The notes under the pieces are model-generated. The model worked only from the letters and a program-made list of their open reading frames with translations. It searched no databases and was not told where the DNA came from. This document shows positions 6,099 to 6,155 of a DNA stretch of 6,155 nucleotides, piece after piece (position 1 is the first letter of the stretch; every line of letters starts with the position of its first letter). Source of the stretch: an uncultured Porphyromonas sp. (GTDB lineage: Bacteria; Bacteroidota; Bacteroidia; Bacteroidales; Porphyromonadaceae); assembly GCA_945867245.1 (NCBI GenBank), contig CAMBHQ010000055.1, forward strand, positions 1 through 6,155. The letters run 5' to 3'. The position numbers were made by a program, and so were the translations under genes.

Positions 6099-6155
6099 AC
6101 AGCGTAAAGCTCACACCATGCTTATTGTAGATGCTATTCAGCTGTTGGCTAAGGC
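6082..6155 (-). CDS. C-terminal end of an unidentified upstream protein (partial)
   Basis: Only the last 22 codons lie in the window: LSQQLNSIYNKHGVSFTLYEDE, then TGA at 6084-6082. This frame is open to the window edge, while the other two minus-strand frames have stops. The stop lies 16 nt past the ATG of the toxin ORF, in another frame. The fragment is too short to identify. By position it may be the carrier of the nuclease domain, that is, a large secreted toxin. Confidence 0.5.
6083..6096. repeat. 14-bp direct repeat, copy at the toxin start
   Basis: CATCACTCGTCCTC, identical to 4722-4735. On the minus strand it encodes the Glu-Asp-Glu-stop of the upstream protein and overlaps the first codons of the toxin ORF. 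The two copies bracket the toxin-immunity pair. Confidence 0.75.

Overview
The window looks like Bacteroidales chromosome, most likely a Porphyromonas-type organism. This rests on protein style rather than a marker gene: a Wzz-fused BY-kinase with a Tyr-Gly tail, the HprK-like/S24-S26 gene pair, a Bacteroidetes-type IS256 remnant, and a TAnnTTTG-type -7 box. The species call is an inference.

Region 1 (1-3985, + strand). The window opens inside a Wzc-type chain-length regulator/tyrosine autokinase for capsule or exopolysaccharide. Its C-terminus carries ten alternating Tyr-Gly pairs encoded by an 18-bp tandem repeat. A near-perfect hairpin follows. Then come two genes 7 bp apart: an HprK/PEPCK-like P-loop kinase and a soluble S24/S26-type peptidase with a Ser-His, SipW-like active site. 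A strong intrinsic terminator (16-bp stem, T7) closes this unit.

Region 2 (3986-4720) has no intact gene. It holds a symmetric array of four 23-nt units (two forward, two reverse), a perfect 14-bp hairpin and a CTAG-rich stretch. These are followed by a decayed IS256-family insertion sequence whose transposase has lost its catalytic middle and is probably frameshifted near the end. The IS left end keeps a plausible promoter, and an inverted repeat could hide the transposase start in read-through transcripts.

Region 3 (4724-6155, - strand) looks like a polymorphic-toxin cassette. The extreme C-terminus of an upstream protein overlaps, in another frame, a 113-aa PD-(D/E)xK nuclease-like toxin domain. 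Four bases after that ORF begins a 342-aa PQQ-like beta-propeller protein, the probable immunity partner. A 14-bp direct repeat lies at both edges of the two-gene module, each copy spanning the Glu-Asp-Glu-stop of a gene. This suggests the toxin-immunity pair moves or was inserted as a unit. This module is the best candidate for an undescribed system here. The two functional calls rest on motif reading only.
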